A stretch of DNA of 64,000 bases from Allobosea sp. WAO (lineage in GTDB: Bacteria > Pseudomonadota > Alphaproteobacteria > Rhizobiales > Beijerinckiaceae), in NCBI RefSeq assembly GCF_001509835.1, contig NZ_JXTJ01000001.1:62001-126000 (forward strand). The letters are read 5' to 3'. Shown piece after piece: positions 34,028 through 42,781 of the stretch. Under the pieces are notes generated by a model, which was not told where the DNA came from, ran no database searches, and was given only the letters and a program-made list of their open reading frames with translations. Each line of letters begins with the position of its first letter. Position 1 is the first letter of the stretch. A program made the position numbers and the translations under genes.

Positions 34028-34891
34028 TCAGGAGGGTGCGAGGGCCCGCTCCAGAAAGCCCATGACGCGGGCCGTCTGGTCCGGAAGGAAGTGATAGCCG
34101 CCCTCGATGAAGCAGACCTCGGCCTGGGGAACGTTGCACCGCAGCCTCTCCTGCGTATCGCGGGAGTCGAGCAGGGCGTCCCGGCCGCCGATGATCGACA
34201 GCACCGGCACGCCGAGCCCGGCGAGCTGCGTATCGCTCAGGCAGGGGATGGCGACCATGCGCGGCCGAACGACCCTGCCGATATGCTCCATGAACTCCGC
34301 GAGCGGCCGCACCGCTTCCGGCAGCACCTTCGGAAAGGGCCCCAACACCAGCTCCCGCGCCTTGCGTTTGCCCCATCGCCCGAGCAGCAGGAGCGGCAGC
34401 GCCTTCGGCAGGAAATTCTTCTGACGGCCGATGCCCGCGGGGCAGATCAGCGCCAGCGCCTGCGCAAATCCCGGCCTCCGGCTGGCGTAGTCGAGCGCCA
34501 GCCAGCCGCCCAGCGACATGCCGACGAGTGCCGCCTGCGACAATCCCAACGCCGCGAAGACATCGTCGAGCCAGAGAGCATGTGCATCGCTGGCAAGCGC
34601 CGGCCTGACCTGTGCGCTGAGGCCGGGCTCGCCGATCATGTCGACCGCGAAGAGCCGGAACTTCGTCGACCATAGCGGGACATCGAGCAGCCAGGCTGCC
34701 GAATTGGCCTGGGAGCCATGGAGCAGCACGACGGGAGGCGCATCTTCCGGTCCGCAGGCGAGGACGAAGGTCGAGCCTTGGCGTGTCGCGACGTGCAGCT
34801 CGACGCAAGGCACGGGGCATTGGTCGAGAATCTGTCGGTAATGCGCCTGCACGGCCGCGGCGGTGCCGGCCTTGCGGTAGGCGCCGCTCAC
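34028..34891 (-). CDS. Alpha/beta hydrolase
   Basis: 287 residues. The fold is marked by PPVVLLHGSQANSAAW (oxyanion loop), LVGMSLGGWLALDYA (nucleophile Ser in GMSLGG) and EGGYHFLPDQTARV (catalytic His). The acid is likely the Asp in IGGRDALLDSRDTQ. Its start overlaps the last four bases of the upstream helix-turn-helix gene (ATGA), so the two are translationally coupled. A regulatory protein paired with a hydrolase suggests control in response to a small ester or lactone, but no substrate is known. Confidence 0.86.
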   Translation of the reverse strand: MSGAYRKAGTAAAVQAHYRQILDQCPVPCVELHVATRQGSTFVLACGPEDAPPVVLLHGSQANSAAWLLDVPLWSTKFRLFAVDMIGEPGLSAQVRPALASDAHALWLDDVFAALGLSQAALVGMSLGGWLALDYASRRPGFAQALALICPAGIGRQKNFLPKALPLLLLGRWGKRKARELVLGPFPKVLPEAVRPLAEFMEHIGRVVRPRMVAIPCLSDTQLAGLGVPVLSIIGGRDALLDSRDTQERLRCNVPQAEVCFIEGGYHFLPDQTARVMGFLERALAPS

Positions 34892-35310
34892 GGCCGGTTC
34901 CCCCTTTGCAACTGCAGCATCTCCAGGATCCGGCCGACATTGGACGGGTCGCCGATCAGCACCACCTTCAGCTTCTTGGCTTGCGGGTCGAACACGGTTT
35001 CGAGGTGCAGGGGCGGCGTATCGGCATCTCCGGTCAGCGCCACGGCCTGAAGGAAGGTGGCGATTCGCTCGGCTTTCTCCAAGGCGATGTCGGGAATGTC
35101 GACGATGCAGGTCGCCCGGGCTTCGGCCGCCGCGCTCTGCTGGCCGCCAGCGATACCGGCGAAGGCGTCGAGCCTCGAGCGCGCGATCCGATAGGATTTT
35201 CCGACCCGGGTCGCGGGCAGGCGGCCCTCGCGGATGTAGCGGAGCACGGTCTTGGGATGGAGGTTCAGCTCCACCGCCGCCTGCTCGACGGTCACGAGGC
35301 TTTCAGACAT
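34888..35310 (-). CDS. Helix-turn-helix (excisionase/MerR-like) DNA-binding protein
   Basis: 140 residues. The N-terminal 50 residues are an HTH_17/MerR-type winged helix: LVTVEQAAVELNLHPKTVLR, YIREGRLPATRVGKSYRIAR. The rest (from about residue 68) is a separate domain with a beta-alpha pattern ending LKVVLIGDPSNVGRILEMLQ that I do not recognise. It overlaps the hydrolase gene by 4 bases and is divergent from the gene at 35419. The gap holds an AT-rich palindrome that could be its operator. Confidence 0.82.
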   Translation of the reverse strand: MSESLVTVEQAAVELNLHPKTVLRYIREGRLPATRVGKSYRIARSRLDAFAGIAGGQQSAAAEARATCIVDIPDIALEKAERIATFLQAVALTGDADTPPLHLETVFDPQAKKLKVVLIGDPSNVGRILEMLQLQRGNRP

Positions 35311-35332
35311 TGATTGTTCCCAATTGATTCCG

Positions 35333-35355
35333 TAATTCTGTATATTAGGGAATTA
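35333..35355. promoter_or_regulatory. Palindrome TAATTC-N11-GAATTA in a divergent promoter
   Basis: A perfect 6-bp inverted repeat at 35333-35338 and 35350-35355, within an unusually AT-rich 60-base stretch between the divergent HTH and YqeY-like genes. TGTATATTAG lies between the arms and could form a -10 element. It is a candidate operator for the HTH protein. Confidence 0.5.
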
Positions 35356-35418
35356 TAGGTAGCAACCGGGATTATTGTGGTGTCGAGAATTGAGCCATTG
35401 GAGGATGCCGGAGCGGCG

Positions 35419-35751
35419 ATGAAGGCCCGTCTGCTCGCCGATCTGCGCGCGGCGCTGAAGCAGGGCGGGGCTTGCGAGGCGCGGGTCGTCAGGACGCTCA
35501 TCGCCGCGATCGACAATGCCGAGGCGCCGGCCGCCGATGCGGGAGGCGGGCCGATGACGAGGCATGAGTTCCGCGGCGGGACGGCCGAGGTCGAGCGGCT
35601 CTTCCTGAGCTGCGCCGATGTGCGCCTTGCGCTGCAGGCCGAGATTGACGAGCGCGAGAGTGCAGCGGCGGAATTGGAGCGCCTGGGGCGGACGAGCGAG
35701 GCGGCAGTGCTGCGCACCGAGGCCGGCCTGGCGAGGCGCTATCTGGTGTAA
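35419..35751 (+). CDS. GatB/YqeY-like small protein
   Basis: 110 residues from ATG 35419, which has GGAG five bases upstream; GTG codons at 35377 and 35380 would add a 14-residue tail. The sequence MKARLLADLRAALKQGGACE and RVVRTLIAAIDNAEAP match the first helices of the GatB/YqeY domain, whose isolated form has no firmly established role. The C-terminal part (LQAEIDERESAAAELERLG, then TEAGLARRYL) is a further helical segment. It is divergent from the HTH/hydrolase pair. Confidence 0.65.
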   Translation: MKARLLADLRAALKQGGACEARVVRTLIAAIDNAEAPAADAGGGPMTRHEFRGGTAEVERLFLSCADVRLALQAEIDERESAAAELERLGRTSEAAVLRTEAGLARRYLV

Positions 35752-35830
35752 CGATCTCCGCTCGTCGGGACCGGTGAGCAGATGGTTTCAAGGGATTGGT
35801 TGGCAGCCCCTGGTGGGGAAAAGCCGCGGC

Positions 35831-36355
35831 TCAGCGGGCGCTTTCGGAGACCTCGACGGTCGTCATCGCGCCATTGCTCTTCATGATCTCGGCCGGTTCC
35901 CAGACCGTGTGGTTGTCGATCGGGGTCGAGACCATGAGCTTGAGCTGCTTCTTGGACCGTTCGGAGAGCAGCCGGCTCTCCTTGATCGACAGGAAGCTGC
36001 TGTAGCTGCGCTCACCGCCGTTGAAGACGACGACGCGGCCGTCGAGCACGATGATGTCGCCCTTCTTCAGCGTCGGGTCCTTGAGGTACCAGTACGGGTC
36101 GCTGGCATATTCCATCGGCGCGACACGCGGCGTCGGCGGCGCATCCTTGGCCGCGACACCGGGCTTGCCGTCCTTCGGCGCGCGTGGGCGGACGGTCATG
36201 TGCAGCGGCTCGCGCTCGGGCACCGGCGCCACGACCTGCCGCGGCGCGATGCCGAACAGGGTTTCGAGGAAGTTCGCCTGCGCCGGAGCGGCACTGGTCA
36301 GGGAGGCCGCTGCGAGGGCGATGAGGGCGGTGAGGCGGTTGCGATCGGCGGACAA
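35831..36355 (-). CDS. Exported protein of unknown function
   Basis: 174 residues with a signal peptide (LTALIALAAASLTSAAPAQA). The remainder contains YWYLKDPTLKKGDIIVLDGR and FLSIKESRLLSERSKKQLKL, with no domain I recognise. A Pro/Lys-rich linker lies between. The gene stands alone, with a long divergent intergenic region upstream. I assign no function. Confidence 0.75.
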   Translation of the reverse strand: MSADRNRLTALIALAAASLTSAAPAQANFLETLFGIAPRQVVAPVPEREPLHMTVRPRAPKDGKPGVAAKDAPPTPRVAPMEYASDPYWYLKDPTLKKGDIIVLDGRVVVFNGGERSYSSFLSIKESRLLSERSKKQLKLMVSTPIDNHTVWEPAEIMKSNGAMTTVEVSESAR

Positions 36356-36784
36356 GGCGGCGTTTCCCAGCTCTGAGCATCAGGAGATAGCGAGCGGGCA
36401 GAGCGATCTCAACGTGCAAATCGGCAAGTGCTGAATCGCTTGTTGGCAATCCTCGCAGGGTCGAGCGCTTCACTTTCCGAAGAGATTGGTTTCATTCGGC
36501 TTTTTGGTGCTGTCTCGGTTAATTTTCGAAGGCCGGCGGACGGCGCATCGCCGCCATGCGCCGCTCGCCAGGGCGGGGCGGTGAGATGACCATGCGGCGG
36601 CGGCGAGGACGCGCTCATTCGGCCGGGCGAAAGCTTCGGGGCCGAACCGACCGTTGACCGCGGCGGAAAGCCGAGACCATGATAGGGCTGAGCGGGGGGG
36701 CCAAGCATGCGTAGAGCGTCGTCATACCCAGTGGCGGAGGCGTGGCTGTCGGCAGACGGGGACAGCGCTGCAAGTTCTGTGAGG
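36356..36784. other. Divergent intergenic region
   Basis: 429 bases between two divergent genes for exported proteins. Around 36470-36530 there is a lower-GC tract (TTTCATTCGGCTTTTTGG and TTAATTTTCG) suited to promoters. No gene, tRNA or clear terminator is seen. In-frame sequence upstream of the lipoprotein start begins at 36707 but looks non-coding. Confidence 0.4.
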
Positions 36785-37264
36785 ATGCTCAGACGCAGGG
36801 CAGCGACGGGCGCCTGCCTGTTCGGCGCTGCCTTGTTGCTCGCCGGCTGCGGCTCGACCAGCGAAGGACCGGGCAGCGGCGTTGCCGCTGCGGGCGCCGC
36901 GGGACCTGCCACCATTCCGCGCGAGCGCCTGATTGGCCGCTGGGGCATCGCCTCCTTCCATACCGAGAAGGACCGCAAGCGCACCGAAGCGCAGGCCAAG
37001 GCCGGTTGCTCGCAGCCCTATACCATCTCCAAGGGGCCGACCGACGGCGTGATGATGCATGTCGCCGACGACCCGAAACCCTATGAATTGCGGTTGAAGG
37101 GCGGGCCGGGCGGCAGAAACTTCCTCGGTTTCGAGGCGCCGGCTGGCGACCCGCAGGACCGCGAGATCCTCTCGGCGACCGATACGATGCTGACGATGCG
37201 CTTCGTCGATCCCGATGCGAACCGCCGCTACGGCACCTTCGTTTACGTCCGCTGCGGCGCCTGA
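36785..37264 (+). CDS. Small lipoprotein of unknown function
   Basis: 159 residues with a classic lipoprotein signal: RRRAATGACLFGAALLLAGC, where LLAGC is the lipobox. The mature part contains RLIGRWGIASFHTEKDRKRT and a YTISKGPTDGVMMHVADD segment, resembling a small periplasmic lipoprotein type seen in Rhizobiales, without known function. ATG 36785 is chosen because it places the signal peptide at the N-terminus. It precedes the L,D-transpeptidase gene by 22 bases, so the two may form an operon at the cell envelope. Confidence 0.78.
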   Translation: MLRRRAATGACLFGAALLLAGCGSTSEGPGSGVAAAGAAGPATIPRERLIGRWGIASFHTEKDRKRTEAQAKAGCSQPYTISKGPTDGVMMHVADDPKPYELRLKGGPGGRNFLGFEAPAGDPQDREILSATDTMLTMRFVDPDANRRYGTFVYVRCGA

Positions 37265-37286
37265 AACCAGCGAGGCTCGGCCCTGT

Positions 37287-37922
37287 ATGAAAAAGCCCGA
37301 TACGACACGGATTCTTGGCGGCCTCAGCGCCGCGGCACTGCTGCTGGCGCTGGCCTTTCCGGCCGCCGTCCAGGCGCAGGGCAAGGGCATGACGCCCCCC
37401 GCCGAGACGATGGATGTCGGCGATGAGCCGGGCCGGGTCTCGACCGAGGAGGTTACCATCACGGAAGGGCCCTATGCCCGCCAGATGGTGTTCTTCCGTT
37501 CGAACGAGGCGCCGGGCACGGTGGTGATCCACAGCGCCGACCGTTTCCTCTATGTCGTGCAGCCCAACAACCGGGCGCTGCGCTACGGCATCGGCGTCGG
37601 CCGCGAGGGCTTCCAGTGGTCGGGCCTCGTCCAGGTCAGCCGCAAGGCAGAGTGGCCGGATTGGCGCCCGCCGCCGGAGATGCTGCAGCGCCAGCCCTAT
37701 CTGCCGCGCTTCATGGCCGGCGGCCCGGGTAATCCGATGGGCGCGCGCGCGCTCTATCTCGGCTCGACCGTGTTCCGCGTCCACGGTACCAACCAGCCGG
37801 AGACCATCGGCCAGTCGATCTCGTCGGGCTGCTTCCGGCTCGCCAATGGCGACATCATCGACCTTTATTCGCGCGTTCCGCTCGGGACCAAGGTCGTGGT
37901 CCGCCACAAGGCGACGATCTGA
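37287..37922 (+). CDS. L,D-transpeptidase (YkuD domain)
   Basis: 211 residues with a signal peptide (LGGLSAAALLLALAFPAAVQA). The YkuD catalytic segment is present: HGTNQPETIGQSISSGCFRL, with the catalytic His of HGTN and Cys of SSGCFRL, then ANGDIIDLYSRVPLGTKVVV. It makes 3-3 cross-links or attaches proteins to peptidoglycan in the periplasm. ATG 37287 was chosen to begin the signal peptide. A hairpin follows the stop. Confidence 0.93.
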   Translation: MKKPDTTRILGGLSAAALLLALAFPAAVQAQGKGMTPPAETMDVGDEPGRVSTEEVTITEGPYARQMVFFRSNEAPGTVVIHSADRFLYVVQPNNRALRYGIGVGREGFQWSGLVQVSRKAEWPDWRPPPEMLQRQPYLPRFMAGGPGNPMGARALYLGSTVFRVHGTNQPETIGQSISSGCFRLANGDIIDLYSRVPLGTKVVVRHKATI

Positions 37923-37939
37923 CCGGCCCTTAGGGCCGG
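37923..37939. terminator. Compact hairpin after the L,D-transpeptidase gene
   Basis: CCGGCCC-TTA-GGGCCGG, a 7-bp perfect stem with a 3-base loop, starts immediately after the stop at 37920-37922. No T tract follows. Confidence 0.45.
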
Positions 37940-37970
37940 ACGCCATTCATCAATCAGGAGAGCGGTTCCC

Positions 37971-39002
37971 ATGCCAGGCGCGTTCCGAATTCGTCTCCAG
38001 CCAGCGGCGCTCGCCGTGCTCGCCGCGAGCCTCGTCGCGCTGCCTGCCGCTGCCGGCACGCTCGACAAGGTCAAGCAGCGCGGCACGCTGGAATGCGGCG
38101 TCAGCGAGGGCCTGCGCGGCTTCTCCGAGAAGGATGCGCAAGGCCGCTGGGCCGGGTTCGACGTCGATTTCTGCCGGGCGGTCGCGGCCGCCGTGCTTGG
38201 CGATGCCGGCAAGGTCAACTTCACGCCGCTCTCGGCCGGCGAGCGCTTCGAGGCGCTGAAAGCCGGCAAGGTCGACCTGCTCTCGCGCAATTCGACCTGG
38301 ACGCTCGGCCGCGAGGCCGAGCTCGGCCTCGCCTTCGCCGGCGTGACCTATCATGACGGGCAGGGCTTCCTGGTGGCGCGCTCGCTCGGCGTCGACGGCG
38401 CGCTTTCGCTCGACAAGGCCAAGGTCTGCGTCGAGGCGGGGACGACGACGCAGCTCAATCTCGGCGACTTCTTCCGCGCCAATTCGATGGATATCGAGGA
38501 GAAGGCCTTTCCGAGTGCCGCCGAGGCGCTCGCCGCCTTCCAGTCCGGCCAGTGCAATGTGCTGACCCGCGACCAGTCGGCGCTCTATGCCGAAAGGCTG
38601 AAACTGTCGAAGCCGGGCGATGCGGTGATCCTGCCCGATGTCATCTCGAAGGAGCCGCTCGGCCCGGTGACGCGCTCCGACGATTTCCCGTGGTTCACCA
38701 TCGTCAAATGGGTGAACTTCGCCCTGGTCAATGCCGAGGAACTCGGCGTCTCCTCGGCCAATGCCGACCAGGCGACCGCCTCGACCAAGCCGGATGTGCG
38801 CCGCCTCACCGGGGCGGAGGGCGGCTTCGGCAAGTCGCTCGGCCTCGACGATGCCTGGGCGATCCGCGCGGTGAAGGCGACCGGCAACTATTCCGAGATC
38901 TACGAGCGTAATCTCGGGGTGAATTCGCCGCTCGGCATTCCGCGCGGGCTGAACCAGCTCTGGAACATGGGCGGCGTGCTCTACGCCCCGCCGATGCGCT
39001 GA
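37971..39002 (+). CDS. Amino acid ABC transporter substrate-binding protein (AapJ/BztA-like)
   Basis: 343 residues with a signal peptide ending about AALPAAAG. The binding-protein family is marked by the opening TLDKVKQRGTLECGVSEGL, GFSEKDAQGRWAGFDVDFCR, the RNSTWTLGREAELGLAF segment and DDFPWFTIVKWVNFALVNAE; these match the general L-amino acid (Aap/Bzt) group. It would capture amino acids in the periplasm for an ABC importer. The usual permease and ATPase genes (aapQMP) do not follow; the next gene is an acyl-CoA synthetase. Confidence 0.9.
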   Translation: MPGAFRIRLQPAALAVLAASLVALPAAAGTLDKVKQRGTLECGVSEGLRGFSEKDAQGRWAGFDVDFCRAVAAAVLGDAGKVNFTPLSAGERFEALKAGKVDLLSRNSTWTLGREAELGLAFAGVTYHDGQGFLVARSLGVDGALSLDKAKVCVEAGTTTQLNLGDFFRANSMDIEEKAFPSAAEALAAFQSGQCNVLTRDQSALYAERLKLSKPGDAVILPDVISKEPLGPVTRSDDFPWFTIVKWVNFALVNAEELGVSSANADQATASTKPDVRRLTGAEGGFGKSLGLDDAWAIRAVKATGNYSEIYERNLGVNSPLGIPRGLNQLWNMGGVLYAPPMR

Positions 39003-39083
39003 CCGGCGCCTGCGCCGTTCCCTCGCAAGCCATCCCGCCTTAGGGTGGCGCCAGAGGAAACGCAGCCGGGAGCAGGACGGAGC

Positions 39084-40664
39084 ATGGCGGCCACGGAATT
39101 CGGGGCGGAGCCCTTCGACGCGGAAGGGGCGCGCACCACGCTGTTCTCGGCCCTGCTCGCCGCCGTCTCACGCCATGGCAGGGCACGGATCGCGCTCGAA
39201 GATCCGGAGCGCCAGCCGATCAGCTTCGGTCGCCTGGTGCTCGGAGCCTTCGTGCTCGGCCGCAAGCTCGCGGCGCAGACGCAAGCCGGCGAGAAGGTCG
39301 GCCTCCTCCTGCCGAACATGCAGGGCATGGCCGTCACCCTGTTCGGCCTGTCGGCCTATGGCCGGGTGCCGGCGCTGCTGAACTTCACCGCCGGGACGAA
39401 GAACCTGAAGGCGGCCTGCGAGGTCGCGCCGCTCTCGACCATCGTCACCTCGAAGCGCTTCATCGACCAGGCCAAGCTCGACGAGGTGATCGAGGCGATC
39501 GGCCAGGGCCGGCGGGTGATCTATCTCGAGGATGTCCGCAAGGAGCTGACCAGCCTCGACAAGGCGCTCGGCGCGCTCGCCTCGCTGGTGCCCGGCCTGA
39601 TCCACCGGCGCTACGCCGCCGCACCGGATGATCCGGCGGTCGTGCTCTTCACCTCCGGCACCGAGGGCAAGCCCAAGGGCGTGGTGCTGAGCCATGCCAA
39701 TCTGGTCTCCAATGCGCGGCAGGTCTTCCAGCACGCGCAGGGCGCCATCTCCGAGCGCGACATCTTCATGAACCCGCTGCCGGCCTTCCATTCCTTCGGG
39801 CTGACCGCCGGGATGCTGGTGCCGCTGCTGCACGGAATGAAGGTCGTGCTCTATCCGAGCCCGCTGCACTACAAGCAGGTGCCGCGGCTAATCGCCGAAA
39901 CCGGCGCGACCTTCCTGCTCGCGACCGACACTTTTCTGCAAGGCTATGCCCGTGCCGCGAGCGAGGGCGACCTCAAGTGCGTGCGCTATGTCGTCGCCGG
40001 CGCGGAGCGCGTGAAGCCGGAGACGCGGGCGCTGTGGCAGCCCTATGGCACCACCATCCTCGAAGGCTATGGCTGCACCGAATGCGCGCCGGTGCTGGCG
40101 GTCAACACGCCGAGCGCGATGCGCGAAGGCACGGTCGGGCGGCTCCTGCCCGGCATCACCGCGAGACTGGAGCCGGTCGAAGGCATCCATGAGGGCGGCC
40201 GATTGATGGTGAAGGGGCCCAATGTGATGCTGGGCTATCTCAACGCCGACAGCCCGGGCACGCTCGCCCCGCCCGAGGGCGGCTGGCACGATACCGGCGA
40301 CATCGTCGCGATCGAGGACGGCTTCGTCAGCATAAGGGGCAGGGCGCGCCGCTTCGCCAAGCTCGGCGGCGAGATGGTCTCGCTGGCGGCGGTCGAATCG
40401 ATGATTTCCGGCCTGTGGCCGGGCTTCAACCACGTCGTCGTCGCCTTGCCGGACCTGCGCAAGGGCGAGCAGCTCGTGCTCGTCACCGAAAAGCCGGATG
40501 GCGACAAGAAGGCGCTGCAGGACGAGGCGAAGCTCCAGGGCTTCCCGGAACTGTGGATGCCGAAGGCGTTGCTCGTCACCCGGGCCATCCCGGTGCTCGG
40601 CAACGGCAAGATCGATTATGGCGCGACGCGCGAGCTCGCGATCACGATGCGGCCGCTGCTGTAA
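39084..40664 (+). CDS. AMP-forming acyl-CoA/acyl-ACP synthetase
   Basis: 526 residues. The adenylation signature is AVVLFTSGTEGKPKGVVLSH, with the second motif TTILEGYGCTECAPVLAVN and the C-terminal GRARRFAKLGGEMVSLAAVE hinge and lysine region (GNGKIDYGATREL). It resembles the C-terminal ligase half of the bifunctional Aas protein without the PlsC acyltransferase domain. It activates a carboxylic acid, probably a fatty acid, as an acyl-AMP. ATG 39084 has a GGGAGCAGGACGGAG sequence upstream. Confidence 0.88.
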   Translation: MAATEFGAEPFDAEGARTTLFSALLAAVSRHGRARIALEDPERQPISFGRLVLGAFVLGRKLAAQTQAGEKVGLLLPNMQGMAVTLFGLSAYGRVPALLNFTAGTKNLKAACEVAPLSTIVTSKRFIDQAKLDEVIEAIGQGRRVIYLEDVRKELTSLDKALGALASLVPGLIHRRYAAAPDDPAVVLFTSGTEGKPKGVVLSHANLVSNARQVFQHAQGAISERDIFMNPLPAFHSFGLTAGMLVPLLHGMKVVLYPSPLHYKQVPRLIAETGATFLLATDTFLQGYARAASEGDLKCVRYVVAGAERVKPETRALWQPYGTTILEGYGCTECAPVLAVNTPSAMREGTVGRLLPGITARLEPVEGIHEGGRLMVKGPNVMLGYLNADSPGTLAPPEGGWHDTGDIVAIEDGFVSIRGRARRFAKLGGEMVSLAAVESMISGLWPGFNHVVVALPDLRKGEQLVLVTEKPDGDKKALQDEAKLQGFPELWMPKALLVTRAIPVLGNGKIDYGATRELAITMRPLL

Positions 40665-40693
40665 CGCCACAATCGCATGATCTCAGAGGGGCC

Positions 40694-41338
40694 ATGCTGC
40701 TGTTCCTTCCCGTCGCCATGATCAGGATGGCCTCGCTGTTCGCGTTCGGGCTGGCGCTTTCGTCGGCCGATCTCGCGGCGCAGGCTGTCGGGCAGACCTA
40801 TGTGCGCCGCGACGAATGCATTGAAGCCGGCAAGCTCTCGGCCGAGCAGTGCGAGTTTGCCTATCGCAATGCCCGCGCCGAATTCGAGCAGAAGGCGCCG
40901 CGCTATGCCTCGCGGGCGGCGTGCGAGCGTGCGCATAAGCGCTGCGGCGCCCAGGTCTCGACCACCGGTGGCTGGGACGCGCTGGCGCGCGGCGGTGGCG
41001 GGGCGACCTATGTGCCGCGCTTCGTCGGCATCCGCGTCAGCGGCGAGGGGGCAGCCAGCAAGGCGCTGCCGATCGTCGAGGGCTCGGCGAAGATCGCCTT
41101 CTCGGCCCGGAAGGTCGCGGCGCTCGACGACAAGGTCGCCGGGCGGCGCTCCGTGATCGGCGGCGGTGATGGCTCGCGCGGCCACGCCCAGGCGAGCGGT
41201 CCCTATATCCGCCGCGGCGACCGCGACGACACGGTGCGCGTGCCGATGGAGGAGAAGAAGATCGGCTCCGATGTCGCGCCTGGGCTCTATGTCGATCCCG
41301 ATGGCGTCGAATGGTACAAGCCGAGCCGCCGGCGCTGA
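40694..41338 (+). CDS. DUF1190/YgiB-like exported protein
   Basis: 214 residues. After a hydrophobic N-terminus (ASLFAFGLALSSADLAAQA), the mature part has cysteine-bearing blocks RRDECIEAGKLSAEQCEFAY, RNARAEFEQKAPRYASRAAC and ERAHKRCGAQV, matching the DUF1190 (YgiB) pattern. Function is unknown. The ATG at 40694 has GAGGGG upstream; ATG 40718 and 40727 would also give signal-like N-termini. It lies 29 bases after the synthetase gene, so possibly in the same transcript. Confidence 0.72.
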   Translation: MLLFLPVAMIRMASLFAFGLALSSADLAAQAVGQTYVRRDECIEAGKLSAEQCEFAYRNARAEFEQKAPRYASRAACERAHKRCGAQVSTTGGWDALARGGGGATYVPRFVGIRVSGEGAASKALPIVEGSAKIAFSARKVAALDDKVAGRRSVIGGGDGSRGHAQASGPYIRRGDRDDTVRVPMEEKKIGSDVAPGLYVDPDGVEWYKPSRRR

Positions 41339-41374
41339 CCCCGGCGATACTCACCAACGACTCCCAACAAGTGC

Positions 41375-41470
41375 CGTCATCCCGAGCTTGCCCCGGGATT
41401 CATCGTAGAGCGCAGCAGCCTTACGATGGCTCCCGGAGCTGCGCCGCTTCGCGGCTTGTCCAGGATGACG
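41375..41470. repeat. Intergenic palindromic repeat, type 2
   Basis: Ends CGTCATCCCG and AGGATGACG are inverted. Internal arms CGGGATTCATCGTA and TACGATGGCTCCCG pair with two mismatches, around GAGCGCAGCAGCCT. It lies between the DUF1190 gene and tRNA-Leu. Confidence 0.75.
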
Positions 41471-41543
41471 GGTCGGTTCCGAAGGCAGGCATGCAGCGCT
41501 TGCCCTTGTGGCCGCGCACGCAGAAGGCTAACCGTGTCCCGGC

Positions 41544-41630
41544 GCGGACGTGGCGAAACTGGTAGACGCAAGGCACTTAAAATGCCTCGCCAGAGATGGT
41601 GTGCGGGTTCGATTCCCGCCGTCCGCACCA
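41544..41630 (+). tRNA. tRNA-Leu (anticodon TAA)
   Basis: 87 bases including an encoded CCA. Acceptor arm GCGGACG pairs with CGTCCGC (41620-41626), discriminator A, then CCA. The anticodon arm AGGCA-CTTAAAA-TGCCT gives anticodon TAA, reading UUA and UUG leucine codons. A long variable arm of the leucine type follows the anticodon stem, and the T arm is GCGGG-TTCGATT-CCCGC. Confidence 0.97.
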
Positions 41631-41803
41631 GCCCGATCCTGATTCCCGATTCCTACACCTGAACCGGCCGGACACTGCCGCCATGTCGGTGCGGCCGTCG
41701 CCGCCTTGCGTTCGCGTCGGGTGCCCCTTGCCGAGTTAGCAATGCGGCGCCGGGCGCTGGATGCGCTCAGATGGGCGTATTCCATTGCAAGGGGAGGAAT
41801 CGG

Positions 41804-42577
41804 ATGAGCGGTGCAAGCGGGCTGAAGGCGCGGATCCAGTCGGGCGAGCTGGTGGCGGGGACGATGGCCCTCGAATTCTTCGTGCCGGGGCTGCCGGCGA
41901 TCGCGGCGGCCGCCGGGGCGGAGTTCATCCTGCTCGACATGGAGCATGCCGCCACCAGCTTCGAGACGATGCGGATGCTCTGCGCCGCCTGCCGGGGGCT
42001 CTCGATCGCGCCGATCATCCGGGTGCCGACCACGGAATACAGCCTGATCGCGAGGGCGCTCGATGTCGGCGCGCATGGCGTGATGGTGCCGATGGTCAAC
42101 ACGGACGAGCAGGCGCGGCTGATCGCTTCGTGCGCGCATTACCCGCCGAACGGGCATCGCGGCGCCGCCTTCGGGGTGGCACATGACGACTATCTGCCGG
42201 GCTCGCCCATCGACAAGATCGCCAGGGCTGCCGCCCGCACGGTGATCATCGCGCAGATCGAAAGCCCGCAGGGTGTCGCGAATGCCGAAGCGATCGCGGC
42301 GGTGCCGGGAATCGACGTGCTCTGGGTCGGCCATTTCGACCTTTCGAACTTCATGGGCATTCCCGGCCAGTTCGATCATCCGGATTTCGAGGCGGCGCTC
42401 CGCCATGTCGGGCGCAGCGCCCGCGAGAAGGGCAAGGCGGCCGGGCTGATGGCCGGCGATCTCGGCTGGTCGAAAAGGGTGCGCGAGCTCGGCTATTCGG
42501 TGATCGCGCAGGGCGTCGATGTCGCGCATTACCAGAACAGCGTCGCGGCGGCGCTGAAGACGCTGCGCACGCTCTAA
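41804..42577 (+). CDS. HpcH/HpaI family aldolase
   Basis: 257 residues of the class II pyruvate aldolase family. Visible points are FILLDMEHAATSFETMRMLC (metal/base region), IIRVPTTEYSLIARALDVGA, GVMVPMVNTDEQA, IIAQIESPQGVANAEAIAAV (metal-binding Glu) and VLWVGHFDLSNFMGIPGQFD (Asp). Such enzymes split 2-keto-4-hydroxy acids into pyruvate and an aldehyde. ATG 41804 has GGGGAGGA seven bases upstream. The specific substrate is not evident. Confidence 0.9.
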   Translation: MSGASGLKARIQSGELVAGTMALEFFVPGLPAIAAAAGAEFILLDMEHAATSFETMRMLCAACRGLSIAPIIRVPTTEYSLIARALDVGAHGVMVPMVNTDEQARLIASCAHYPPNGHRGAAFGVAHDDYLPGSPIDKIARAAARTVIIAQIESPQGVANAEAIAAVPGIDVLWVGHFDLSNFMGIPGQFDHPDFEAALRHVGRSAREKGKAAGLMAGDLGWSKRVRELGYSVIAQGVDVAHYQNSVAAALKTLRTL

Positions 42578-42604
42578 CGTTGGTTGGATTCGCGCGGAAA
42601 ACCG

Positions 42605-42710
42605 CGTCATCCCGGACAAGCCGTGAAGCGGCGCAGCTCCGGGATCCATCGTAAGGCTCGGTTCCCCACGATGGATTCCGGCGCTCCGCTTCGCTGTGGC
42701 CGGAATGGCG
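42605..42710. repeat. Intergenic palindromic repeat, type 2
   Basis: Starts CGTCATCCCGG and ends GGCCGGAATGGCG. Internal arms CCGGGATCCATCGTAAG and the CACGATGGATTCCGG pair imperfectly. Lies between the aldolase gene and a small convergent gene. Confidence 0.75.
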
Positions 42711-42781
42711 TTGGATTTCTTGACCTGAAGCATCTCCACTCCAGGCCCGGCTGAGAGCCGTCGCCGCGGGAGGGCGCGGCG

